Shown here: one piece after another, positions 51,605 to 59,596 of the stretch | How the letters are laid out: every line of letters starts with the position of its first letter | Position numbering within the stretch: the first letter of the stretch is position 1 | Assembly: GCF_004535825.1 (NCBI RefSeq) | Contig: NZ_SGVY01000001.1 | Location: 62,001 to 126,000 of the forward strand | Source of the DNA: Segatella hominis | Lineage (GTDB): Bacteria > Bacteroidota > Bacteroidia > Bacteroidales > Bacteroidaceae | Length of the DNA: 64,000 nt | Direction of reading: 5' to 3' | The notes under the pieces: model-generated | Databases searched by the model: none | The model's input: the letters and a program-made list of their open reading frames with translations, nothing else | What the model was told of the DNA's origin: nothing | Made by a program: the position numbers and the translations under genes

Positions 51605-54600
51605 ATGACCAGAAGACTCATACACATTATTATATTGGGGCTATTATCAATATCCGGATATTGCGGAACACCCTATTGTGACATCAGAAAGTTCTCTATT
51701 CTGGATGGACTTGCTGCCAACAACATATCAGACTTATGTCAGGGAGCAGACAACATGATGTGGTTTGCTACCTATAATGGTCTGTCATATTATGACGGCT
51801 ATACTTTCCACACCTTCCGCGACTTACCTGATAACCAAGATATCCTCAGTACGAACCGTATTCGCAATATCTTCCCTTGCACCAACTATGACCTTTGGTG
51901 TGTTACATACGACCGTCGCCTCTACGTATATGATACCCGTTTGTGCGACTTTGTAAACATAGAGGATCAAATCAACGAGAAGTTCAACATCCATCTTTAT
52001 GCCGATAAAGTTTACCCCCTAAGTCCAAAAGCAAGTTGGATAACTACAGCTGACCACAAATACGCAATCAGAATTTCAGAAAAAGAATTTACAGACGACA
52101 ATCCAAAACTCATCATGGGAGGAACTAAAAGCCTGCCAAGTGGAAATATCTGGTATATTACCGCCGACAAAAAGGGGCGTGAATGGATTTTTACAGACAA
52201 GGGTACTCACATCTATGGTACCAAATTCACCACTCCAATTCCATTTAAATGGTTCCGACAGGTAGGCAACACCATTTACCTGGCTACAACAGATGGCAGA
52301 GTTGCCGTCTTTGATGAAACCAGAAACCATATCTCCATGATTCCGATGCCGGAAGGAGTCACAAAAATCAATGAATTAAAAAATACAGGCTATCAACTCC
52401 TGATAGCCACCAATATCGGTGTAGTAGTCTATAATCCACGTACATTCAAATCTGAAGTTGTAAGTGTTCAGAACCCTAACCAGCCTGTAGCAGAAGTCAA
52501 GAAGATATACGTAGATAGCAAAGACCAGCTATGGGCATTTACTGACGGTATGGGTGTAACCATCATCAATCCGAATACATTGGAAAAGAAATGGTTGTTT
52601 GCAGACCAGGAAAATCCTGCTTTGCGTACTGTCAGTGAAAAATATTTCATCATGGAAGATGAACACAATACGCTATGGATGATACCTAATGGAGGTACAT
52701 TCAGCTACTATGACAGAGCAAAAAAAGAATTAGTCCCTTATGTTTTGCAAAGCAACTCTCAAGGCAATGCAAGTATTCCAAGAATCACTAAATACGTAAT
52801 TTCAGACCAAAAAATTCTTTGGGCAACGGGTATTCATGACCTTACACAAATCAACTTCAAATATCATGAATATACGCTGAGCCAAGTTGAAAATACAGAA
52901 AGCGAAGTACGCGCCGTCACACTTGACCATAATCGTAACTATTGGGATGGATTTATCTCTGGATATTTAAAGATTAGCAATGACCAGCATCAGAAGCTTG
53001 GCTACATCACCCCAAGTGGTCAATTATCACAAACACCAGTCCAGTTCTCCACCTGTGGCATCTATGCACTCTACGAAGACAGTCAGGAATACATGTGGAT
53101 AGGAACAAAGGGAGACGGGCTCTATCTTTTGAAAGACGGAGAATTGCAGCATTTCACCCATAATCCGGCAGACCCATACTCTCTGCCTAATGATAGAATC
53201 TATGATATTGTAAGCGATAGACAAAACAGAATCTGGATTGCGACTTGTGGAGGATTGGCTATTGCAGAAAGAGTAAACGGCACCTATCGCTTCATTTCAA
53301 ACAGAAATAAGCTCAACTGGTTCAAGAATGGGCTCTGCCAAAGATTACGCCGAATTACATGTACCAACAAAGGTACCATATTAGTAGCAACAACCGACGG
53401 ACTTGTTACATTCTCCGACGAAATCAAGGATTATTCCAAGATTAAATTCTATCATTCTAATCATATTATAGGTGATACAGCTTCCCTCATGGCAAGCGAT
53501 GTCAACTATACATTGGTTCGTTCTAACGGAGATACTTATATCTCTACATTAGGTGGTTGTCTGCAAATTACAACCAGTAAATCATTATTAGAAAATAATA
53601 TAAGAGTCGAATTCGTCAAGAATATCAACCAGGACGAAGGTATCGTACAGAGTATGATAGAAGATAATGCAGGAAATATCTGGATTATCAGGGAATCCAG
53701 TGTCGATAAATTCAATCCAAACACAGGAAAAATAGATGTTTTTGGACCAAACGATTTTGATTTCCACATGACGTTTACAGAATGCCGCCCTTTCCATGAT
53801 CCTTCAACGGACAAGATTACACTCGGTACCCCTATGGGGAGCATAACCTTTGATCCGAAGGTACTCAATAAGACTACCTATCAACCGAAAATACTGTTTA
53901 CCTCTCTGCACTTCAACGGAGAGGCTCATACCATTCCTATCCTGCATAGGTCAAATATAGTCATTCCTTCTGACAAGAGAAATCTGACCATAACCTTTGC
54001 AGCACTTGACTATACCAGAAAGTATCAGACATACTATGCATATCGTCTGGAAGGTCATACACCAGAAGGCGTATGGATTCCATTAGGAAGTCAAAATATG
54101 ATTGGTTTCAACCGCATTCCTCATGGTAAATACATCCTCAAGGTAAAAGCCACCAATACACATGGCGTCTGGAGTAAATATATCGCAGAACTCCCGATAG
54201 AAATCGAACCCACTTTCTGGGAGAGCATATTGGGAAAAGTCATTCTTTTCATATTGTTCATCTTAGGTCTTGGCTTAGTATTCTATATGTATAACAACCG
54301 ACAAATACAAAAACTCAGCCATGACATGAGTGTACTGAAGAACCATTTCTTCAGCAATGCTTCACACAAATTGAGAACCCCTCTCTCTCTGATAGGCGGT
54401 CCAATAACAGAAGTGCTGGAAAATGAAGAAGGACTCTCAGAAGAAGGCAGAAACCTCTTGACTTTGGTTCAGAGGAATGCCAGAGAGACGTACCAGATGG
54501 TCAACCAAATGCTGAAGTTTGACAACAATAGCAATTTCTATGAAGATGGAGGTCTTGACAAAGATTCTCATGTAATCCAAGGAAATGGAGAGATAGAAGA

Positions 54601-55489
54601 CTCAAATGCCAAGAACTACATAGAAGATGTAGCTTTAGACTCTGCAGAAGAATTTGAAAAGGGAGAAAAAGATATCACCATACTCGTGGTAGAAGACAAT
54701 GCGGACCTACGCACCTTCCTGGATACAATTCTGAGAAAGGACTACAATGTATTACTTGCAGAAAATGGAAAGAGAGGTCTTGAAATGGCACGCAAATTTG
54801 TACCAGACTTCATCTTAACTGATGTTACCATGCCTATCATGGATGGAATCACCATGATACATTACATCAAACAAGACAGCAATATCTCCCATATTCCAAT
54901 CATCATACTCTCTGCCAAGGCCAGCCTGGAAGACCACCTCAAGGGATTTGAAGAAGGAATCGATGGTTATCTGACCAAACCATTCTCTGCCACTTACCTG
55001 AAAGGCAGAATTGAAGCGGCGATCAACTATCGCAAGAGTCTGCAACAAGAATTGCTCAGAAATATTCATTTTGAAGACGAAACGCAAACGAGTCATAACA
55101 CGACTGTTCAAAACAAAGCAGAGGAGCCTCAACGTATTACGATTGGCGAATCTACCATTAGCATACAGGATCATACCATCAAGAAAGTGCTGAAGTTTGT
55201 CTTGGAAAACATTTCTGATCCAGACATGAAGATAGACGATATTGCACAGGCCATGGGCATGAGTCGCAGTGTACTCTATGGAAAAATCAAAAATGCGGTA
55301 GGATTGACTCCTATTGATTTCGTCCGCCACATCAAAATTATGAAAGCCATCGAGATGTTACGGGATACTGATGAAACGCTGACCAGCATTGCATTCGCTG
55401 TAGGCTTCAGTGATCCGAAATATTTTTCTAAGGTGTTTAAGAAAGAAATGGGTATAATTCCAAGCGAATATAGGGAGAAAAACAAATAA
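51605..55489 (+). CDS. Hybrid two-component regulator lacking the HATPase domain
   Basis: 1294 residues. Signal/anchor MTRRLIHIIILGLLSISGYC; periplasmic two-component propeller repeats about 25-760 (e.g. NNISDLCQGADNMMWFATYN); Y_Y_Y domain about 770-865; membrane helix about 875-896 (KVILFILFILGLGLVFYMYN); HisKA with H921 in SNASHKLRTPLSLIGG; a 50-residue acidic linker; receiver domain from 1024 with E1030/D1031, phospho-acceptor D1073 (LTDVTMPIMDG) and K1125; AraC-type DNA-binding domain about 1190-1294. The N, G1 and G2 boxes of a HATPase_c domain are absent between about 971 and 1024. It may need another kinase or signal without ATP. Target genes unknown; the neighbouring lipoproteins are candidates. 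Confidence 0.88.
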   Translation: MTRRLIHIIILGLLSISGYCGTPYCDIRKFSILDGLAANNISDLCQGADNMMWFATYNGLSYYDGYTFHTFRDLPDNQDILSTNRIRNIFPCTNYDLWCVTYDRRLYVYDTRLCDFVNIEDQINEKFNIHLYADKVYPLSPKASWITTADHKYAIRISEKEFTDDNPKLIMGGTKSLPSGNIWYITADKKGREWIFTDKGTHIYGTKFTTPIPFKWFRQVGNTIYLATTDGRVAVFDETRNHISMIPMPEGVTKINELKNTGYQLLIATNIGVVVYNPRTFKSEVVSVQNPNQPVAEVKKIYVDSKDQLWAFTDGMGVTIINPNTLEKKWLFADQENPALRTVSEKYFIMEDEHNTLWMIPNGGTFSYYDRAKKELVPYVLQSNSQGNASIPRITKYVISDQKILWATGIHDLTQINFKYHEYTLSQVENTESEVRAVTLDHNRNYWDGFISGYLKISNDQHQKLGYITPSGQLSQTPVQFSTCGIYALYEDSQEYMWIGTKGDGLYLLKDGELQHFTHNPADPYSLPNDRIYDIVSDRQNRIWIATCGGLAIAERVNGTYRFISNRNKLNWFKNGLCQRLRRITCTNKGTILVATTDGLVTFSDEIKDYSKIKFYHSNHIIGDTASLMASDVNYTLVRSNGDTYISTLGGCLQITTSKSLLENNIRVEFVKNINQDEGIVQSMIEDNAGNIWIIRESSVDKFNPNTGKIDVFGPNDFDFHMTFTECRPFHDPSTDKITLGTPMGSITFDPKVLNKTTYQPKILFTSLHFNGEAHTIPILHRSNIVIPSDKRNLTITFAALDYTRKYQTYYAYRLEGHTPEGVWIPLGSQNMIGFNRIPHGKYILKVKATNTHGVWSKYIAELPIEIEPTFWESILGKVILFILFILGLGLVFYMYNNRQIQKLSHDMSVLKNHFFSNASHKLRTPLSLIGGPITEVLENEEGLSEEGRNLLTLVQRNARETYQMVNQMLKFDNNSNFYEDGGLDKDSHVIQGNGEIEDSNAKNYIEDVALDSAEEFEKGEKDITILVVEDNADLRTFLDTILRKDYNVLLAENGKRGLEMARKFVPDFILTDVTMPIMDGITMIHYIKQDSNISHIPIIILSAKASLEDHLKGFEEGIDGYLTKPFSATYLKGRIEAAINYRKSLQQELLRNIHFEDETQTSHNTTVQNKAEEPQRITIGESTISIQDHTIKKVLKFVLENISDPDMKIDDIAQAMGMSRSVLYGKIKNAVGLTPIDFVRHIKIMKAIEMLRDTDETLTSIAFAVGFSDPKYFSKVFKKEMGIIPSEYREKNK

Positions 55490-55561
55490 AAACAGTTTGA
55501 TATACCCTAAAAAACAAAAAATACACCATAAAAAAAGAAATTTATTATACTTTTGCATCAG

Positions 55562-55672
55562 TTCTTAGAAAAGTTAAATGATAGATTTTTTGTGAACTTC
55601 TTAAGATACAAGTAGTTATCCATACAGAAGTTCAAAAAACCCAGGGTTTGTGAAAATCCTGGGTCTTTTTAT
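55562..55672 (+). ncRNA. Small RNA candidate between the hybrid regulator and gpx
   Basis: Predicted start a few bases after TACTTTTG (55548-55555). Stem GAACTTCT (55594-55601) with AGAAGTTC (55626-55633), then an intrinsic terminator ACCCAGG (55639-55645) with CCTGGGT (55658-55664) and a T tract. It could instead be only the 3' untranslated part of the regulator mRNA; the -33 box is not clear. Confidence 0.5.
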
Positions 55673-55737
55673 TTTCTAAGTTATTACTTTTTTAGAAAAA
55701 TTATCAGTCATAATTTACTCTTCTAAAAGAAAAATAG

Positions 55738-55745
55738 TATCTTTG
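55738..55745 (+). promoter_or_regulatory. -7 box of the glutathione peroxidase gene
   Basis: TATCTTTG, with an imperfect TTTA at the -33 position; about 43-nt leader. Confidence 0.65.
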
Positions 55746-55792
55746 CACTCTAAAAGAAGAAATAAGAATAAAATATATAGATACAAACAAAA

Positions 55793-56347
55793 ATGAGAAC
55801 TGTTTACGAATTCTCTGTCAAGGACAGAAAGGGAAAGGATGTTTCCCTCAAAGAGTATGCTAATGAAGTATTACTCATCGTCAACACAGCCACAAAATGT
55901 GGTTTTACTCCACAGTATGAAGAACTGGAGAAATTATATGAGACCTATCACTCTCAGGGTTTTGAAGTCTTAGACTTCCCTTGCAACCAGTTTGGTCAAC
56001 AAGCTCCAGGAACAGACGAAAGCATCCACCAATTCTGTAAACTTACATACGGTACAGAATTTTCTCGTTTCAAAAAGATAAAGGTAAATGGCGATGACGC
56101 TGCTCCTCTTTACAAATTCCTGAAGGAAAGCAAAGGATTTGCTGGTTGGGATGAATCTCATCCTCTCTATCCAGTGCTCGACAAAATGCTCAGCGAAGCT
56201 GATCCTAACTACAAAGAGAGTAATGACATCAAATGGAATTTTACTAAATTCCTGATTAACAAAAAAGGTCAGGTTGTAGCTCGTTTTGAGCCTACCACTA
56301 ACTTTGAAGTAATTGCCAAGGCTATTGAAGAATGGCTGAGCAAATAA
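55793..56347 (+). CDS. Glutathione peroxidase family protein (Cys type)
   Basis: 184 residues. Reduces hydrogen or lipid peroxides; bacterial Cys forms generally use thioredoxin. Peroxidatic Cys36 in NTATKCGFTPQYEELE; FPCNQFGQQAPG carries the Gln and a possible resolving Cys; WNFTKFLI completes the catalytic tetrad. No signal peptide, so cytosolic. In an anaerobe it serves in oxygen-stress defence. Confidence 0.93.
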   Translation: MRTVYEFSVKDRKGKDVSLKEYANEVLLIVNTATKCGFTPQYEELEKLYETYHSQGFEVLDFPCNQFGQQAPGTDESIHQFCKLTYGTEFSRFKKIKVNGDDAAPLYKFLKESKGFAGWDESHPLYPVLDKMLSEADPNYKESNDIKWNFTKFLINKKGQVVARFEPTTNFEVIAKAIEEWLSK

Positions 56348-56394
56348 CAGAAGTCTATCGCATTGATTGAAAGAATCACGGCTATATAAACAAT

Positions 56395-56430
56395 AAAAAA
56401 CGAGAATGCTTGTAGCATTCTCGTTTTTTT
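56395..56430. terminator. Bidirectional terminator, gpx / Rpn gene
   Basis: AAAAAACGAGAATGC (56395-56409) pairs with GCATTCTCGTTTTTT (56415-56429). Confidence 0.92.
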
Positions 56431-56455
56431 ACCGACACTCTAACTAATGCGGTGC

Positions 56456-57358
56456 TTAGCCTTGACTTTTGGATAGCTGCTGTATCAGTTCTGCCGTCAG
56501 TCCCGTTATTTCCATCACAGTCGCTTCATCCATGCCCTTTGTCAGCATCTTCTTGGCAATCTCAAGGCTTTTCTTTTCCATTCCTTTCTTCATTCCCTTT
56601 TCCATTCCTTCAGCAATACCTTCACGCTTGGCGGTGTCTACGGAATTCTTGATGTCGCGATACGCTATCTTGCTGGCCTCGTACTCTCTCAATTCCTGCG
56701 GAGTAAACTTGGCAATCTCGGCTTCCTCGAAGAGGCGGTCGAAGACCTTGTCGCATAACTCCTTAGGGCGCTGGGTAAGCTTGTAGAGATTCTTCAGCGC
56801 ATAGAGCCACTTGTCGTAAAGCGTCTCCAGTTCCGCCAGCGATTTGTTAAACTTGGCTATTTCTACATAGATGAACTCCAGCTTGTCGTAGAATACTTTA
56901 TGAGTGGCGGTATCGCACAACTGCACACTATGGCGGATTTTTTCCTTTTCGAAGGCTTCCTCGTTCATGTCGAAGTTGAGCAGGGCAACGGTATATACAT
57001 TGTTGAGTTTGAAATCCCAATCCTTCCCCTTTGGTGCCTGCTCACGGATTGGGAATGTGGAATAGAACAGGGAACGGTCCTTGAAATATGCCTGATAGGC
57101 ATTCTGCATTTCTACGATGAACTTCTCGCCGTTTTCGCCCTCGCAATATACATCAAAGATGGCTCTGCGGTCGGTATAGACATCTCCCACATGCTCAGGG
57201 TTCAGATATGATACATCCTTCACAACCTGTTTGCCATCAAACAAGCTGTTGAGAAAACAAATCAGCAAATCCTTGTTCATTGCTGTTCCAAAAATTCGCT
57301 TGAAGCCGAAGTCGGTCAGCAAGCTGATATATCTTTCTTCTACCTGTCTCATACGCAT
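56456..57358 (-). CDS. Rpn/PD-(D/E)XK nuclease family (putative transposase-like) protein
   Basis: 300 residues; start ATG 57358 or 57352. Begins YISLLTDFGFKRIFGT with the nuclease core RAIFDVYCEGENGEKFIVEM (D...ExQ form of PD-(D/E)XK), then NVYTVALLNFD. Residues 240-275 are a Lys/Glu/Met repeat region (EGIAEGMEKGMKKGMEKKSL). Related Rpn proteins promote RecA-independent recombination; the family is multicopy in gut Bacteroidetes. Strong own promoter with direct repeats in the leader, and a 56-bp palindrome upstream. Mobile character is inferred. Confidence 0.87.
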   Translation of the reverse strand: MRMRQVEERYISLLTDFGFKRIFGTAMNKDLLICFLNSLFDGKQVVKDVSYLNPEHVGDVYTDRRAIFDVYCEGENGEKFIVEMQNAYQAYFKDRSLFYSTFPIREQAPKGKDWDFKLNNVYTVALLNFDMNEEAFEKEKIRHSVQLCDTATHKVFYDKLEFIYVEIAKFNKSLAELETLYDKWLYALKNLYKLTQRPKELCDKVFDRLFEEAEIAKFTPQELREYEASKIAYRDIKNSVDTAKREGIAEGMEKGMKKGMEKKSLEIAKKMLTKGMDEATVMEITGLTAELIQQLSKSQG

Positions 57359-57379
57359 TTCATTTTATTCCTTTGCAGG

Positions 57380-57454
57380 GATACGTTTTGATTTCTTTGT
57401 CTTGATACGTTTTATACTTTTGCAAAGATACTCTGAAATTTAGTAACTTCCAAA
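57380..57454 (-). promoter_or_regulatory. Promoter and repeat operator of the Rpn-family gene
   Basis: Minus-strand TTTG (plus 57451-57454) and TATCTTTG (plus 57423-57430) exactly 20 bp apart. Between promoter and start, GATACGTTTT occurs twice (57380-57389, 57404-57413) with a 24-bp period. Confidence 0.8.
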
Positions 57455-57550
57455 TTTTTAGGCTGTTTTTTAGCTAAAATGAGTAAGGTTTTCAATATGA
57501 ATAGCCGCTGGTGAAAAGCTATGAGAAGTGAAAGTCGCTACAAGAGGTAT

Positions 57551-57606
57551 TTTCTCCCTGCCCACGCAAGAATTTTTCCGTGGGCAGGGAAAAATAAAAG
57601 TGGGTA
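57551..57606. repeat. 56-bp palindromic element, copy 2
   Basis: Stem TCCCTGCCCACG (57555-57566) / CGTGGGCAGGGA (57579-57590), then AAAATAAAAGTGGGTA; identical to 21243-21298. It lies in the 356-bp gap between the Rpn gene and the CotH gene, which also holds the Rpn promoter and the CotH terminator. Confidence 0.9.
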
Positions 57607-57661
57607 GAGGGACAAAAAAACATATTAAATAGCAGTTGCTTTGCGTCACCTGAATCATATT

Positions 57662-57712
57662 GATAAAAAAGAAGAGGGTGTGTCATAAGTCTGTGACACA
57701 CCCTCGTTCTTT
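57662..57712 (-). terminator. Terminator of the CotH-family gene
   Basis: GAGGGTGTGTCA (57674-57685) pairs with TGACACACCCTC (57694-57705). The minus strand continues into TTCTTTTTTATCA; the plus side also has T-rich sequence. Confidence 0.85.
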
Positions 57713-57714
57713 TT

Positions 57715-59451
57715 CTATTTAGATATATATTTCCGACCATTGCTGATGACAAGACCATGATAGCTACCATCCACACGCAGTCCGTTCATATTGTATATCG
57801 CAGCTTTCGCAGGCTGCGGCTTTGACGTAACTACTGCACTGATGCCAGTGAGCACTTTCTGTGTGATATCCTCGAAACGGCCATTCTTCTTCTCCTTATG
57901 CTCATTCTCTGGAGCTTGATAGAAGCGATAATAGATATCGCGAGACACATTCAAGATATCCTCTGTCTGCGTTTCCTGATCACCATAGCTGAAGATGATA
58001 TTGGTTCCATAAGGCAAAGAAATATGATAGAAGAGTTTGCCACCTATCATCCTGGTATCGGTCAGTTGATTGCCTGGCCATCCTCCGTTGTTTCCTTCAC
58101 CCCAAGCAAAGAGGTAAGGCACACGATCCTCGTCGCAAGTCACATAGATGTTCATCTTGTCAGAAGGAGCCTCGCCACCACCCCATTGCTCAACAAGCCA
58201 TGTGGCCTTTTGGCGCATATAGTTCTTAAAAACGGCAGCCTTGGCCAGTTCATCTTGGTTCTTGGCGACATTGCTGCTATTCTTCCAACATAGATAGTCG
58301 TTAGCTGCAGCATCGGAAATCTTTGCCGCCACACCATCAATATAAGCGTTCATCTCTGCATATTGATTGGCATAAAACTCCTGCCATACCTCCTTCACCT
58401 TGTCGCGGAAGTGCTTAAAATTCCAGGCACGATCAATGATAAACTGCTCAAACTTATCTCCCTGGAAGATAAAATGACGGAAATTGGTTTCATTATAAGC
58501 ATTACCAAAGTCCCATACAGGGCCAAAAGTCCACTTGGTATCTGCACCTTTTTGCTTGTAGAGATAGCAACTGCCATGAAATCCCTCCTCATCTTGCAAC
58601 AGCTCACGCACGATATACACCTTTGCCAAAGACTCGATGTCTACATACTTTTCCCATTCCGTATCGTTTTCATTATTGCTACAGATAGCCTTGGCGATGG
58701 CATTCCACTGTGTCTGCAAATAGTTCTCTTGCTCTGCGGAGAGCGCCTCTGGGGTATGATAAGTAAGCACCATGTTCTGGCTGCCCAACTTCACATTGAT
58801 ATGAGGATCTGTATCATAATTGTCTATCTCCACGAGCCATCCGCCCGTGATAGCCTCAGGATCAGTCGCCTTGTCAGCCTGCTCTACGATGTTAACTCGT
58901 TTTTTATCAACCCGTATCTTTTCGGTTACGAAATACAAGCCCTGATATTTTCCATTGAGCACCAATTCAACAGGTTGTGAATCTGTGGTATAAGGCAAGC
59001 CCACACGACGGCTCAATTCATAGCCTACCAGATTGCGGAGAAAACCCAAATCATCATCGGCACCAGCCATGAGCAAGAAGTGCTTGCTCTTCACCATACC
59101 CACAGGGCTCACCTTACTATCAAACTTCAAGCGATAAGGTTTCTTGTCAAACCCTTCCCACGTCCAGTTACCACGTCCTTTAATTATCAAGGTTTCTGGT
59201 TTATCTGCAGAAGCCATATTCTCATATCCCTCCAATCCCAAGGCATCAATATAGGCCGTGGCTGACACATAAGTTTCTTTGGAAGTGATAGGCTGTGCAT
59301 CCTGAGTGTTAACATACATGACGGGTAAAGTCCCCGATGGTTTCAAAGCTGATGTCATGGTTGGATCTGTTGCGGCATGGACAGCAGACAGACTGCCCAA
59401 GTTGCACATCACAACGAGCAGCAACAATAGTAACTTTTCTTTACTAAACAT
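57715..59451 (-). CDS. CotH kinase family protein with C-terminal starch-binding-like module
   Basis: 578 residues. Signal peptide ending SLSAVHA. CotH kinase domain about 75-400: KPYRLKFDSK, RNLVGYELSRRVGLPY, VLNGKYQGLYFVTEKIRVDK and the metal motif GPVWDFGNAYN. Then a CBM26-like module about 430-520 (MNIYVTCDEDRVPYLFAWGE, GGWPGNQLTD). The protein ends with a tail YNMNGLRVDGSYHGLVISNG-RKYISK, like the calycin-like protein at 6741. CotH proteins phosphorylate secreted proteins in spore formers; in gut Bacteroidetes the target is unknown. A carbohydrate-bound or surface role is inferred. Confidence 0.87.
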   Translation of the reverse strand: MFSKEKLLLLLLVVMCNLGSLSAVHAATDPTMTSALKPSGTLPVMYVNTQDAQPITSKETYVSATAYIDALGLEGYENMASADKPETLIIKGRGNWTWEGFDKKPYRLKFDSKVSPVGMVKSKHFLLMAGADDDLGFLRNLVGYELSRRVGLPYTTDSQPVELVLNGKYQGLYFVTEKIRVDKKRVNIVEQADKATDPEAITGGWLVEIDNYDTDPHINVKLGSQNMVLTYHTPEALSAEQENYLQTQWNAIAKAICSNNENDTEWEKYVDIESLAKVYIVRELLQDEEGFHGSCYLYKQKGADTKWTFGPVWDFGNAYNETNFRHFIFQGDKFEQFIIDRAWNFKHFRDKVKEVWQEFYANQYAEMNAYIDGVAAKISDAAANDYLCWKNSSNVAKNQDELAKAAVFKNYMRQKATWLVEQWGGGEAPSDKMNIYVTCDEDRVPYLFAWGEGNNGGWPGNQLTDTRMIGGKLFYHISLPYGTNIIFSYGDQETQTEDILNVSRDIYYRFYQAPENEHKEKKNGRFEDITQKVLTGISAVVTSKPQPAKAAIYNMNGLRVDGSYHGLVISNGRKYISK

Positions 59452-59510
59452 AAAATATAAGTCTAATGATTCAAAATTTCAAGTTATAACAAGTTATTAG
59501 AAGCAGAAAG

Positions 59511-59547
59511 AGAAGGCGCATCATTGCCTGATGAAGTTGCGCCTTCT
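59511..59547. terminator. Hairpin between trpB2 and the CotH gene
   Basis: AGAAGGCGCA (59511-59520) pairs with TGCGCCTTCT (59538-59547). No good T tract on the minus strand, so it may only attenuate or stabilise. Confidence 0.5.
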
Positions 59548-59596
59548 CTCACATATATATATTGAAAAATCAGCATAAGCACACTTACGCCTTGGC

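Larger units (their letters stand above)
55490..55792 (+). other. 303-bp gap with promoter, small RNA candidate and gpx promoter
   Basis: No ORF. Contains -7 box TACTTTTG (55548-55555), the small RNA candidate, its terminator, and the glutathione peroxidase promoter. Confidence 0.7.

Noticed and set aside
57674-57705. GAGGGTGTGTCA inverted repeat as an insertion-sequence end
   Set aside because: A stem with T tract right after the CotH stop fits a terminator, and no matching second end or transposase was seen.
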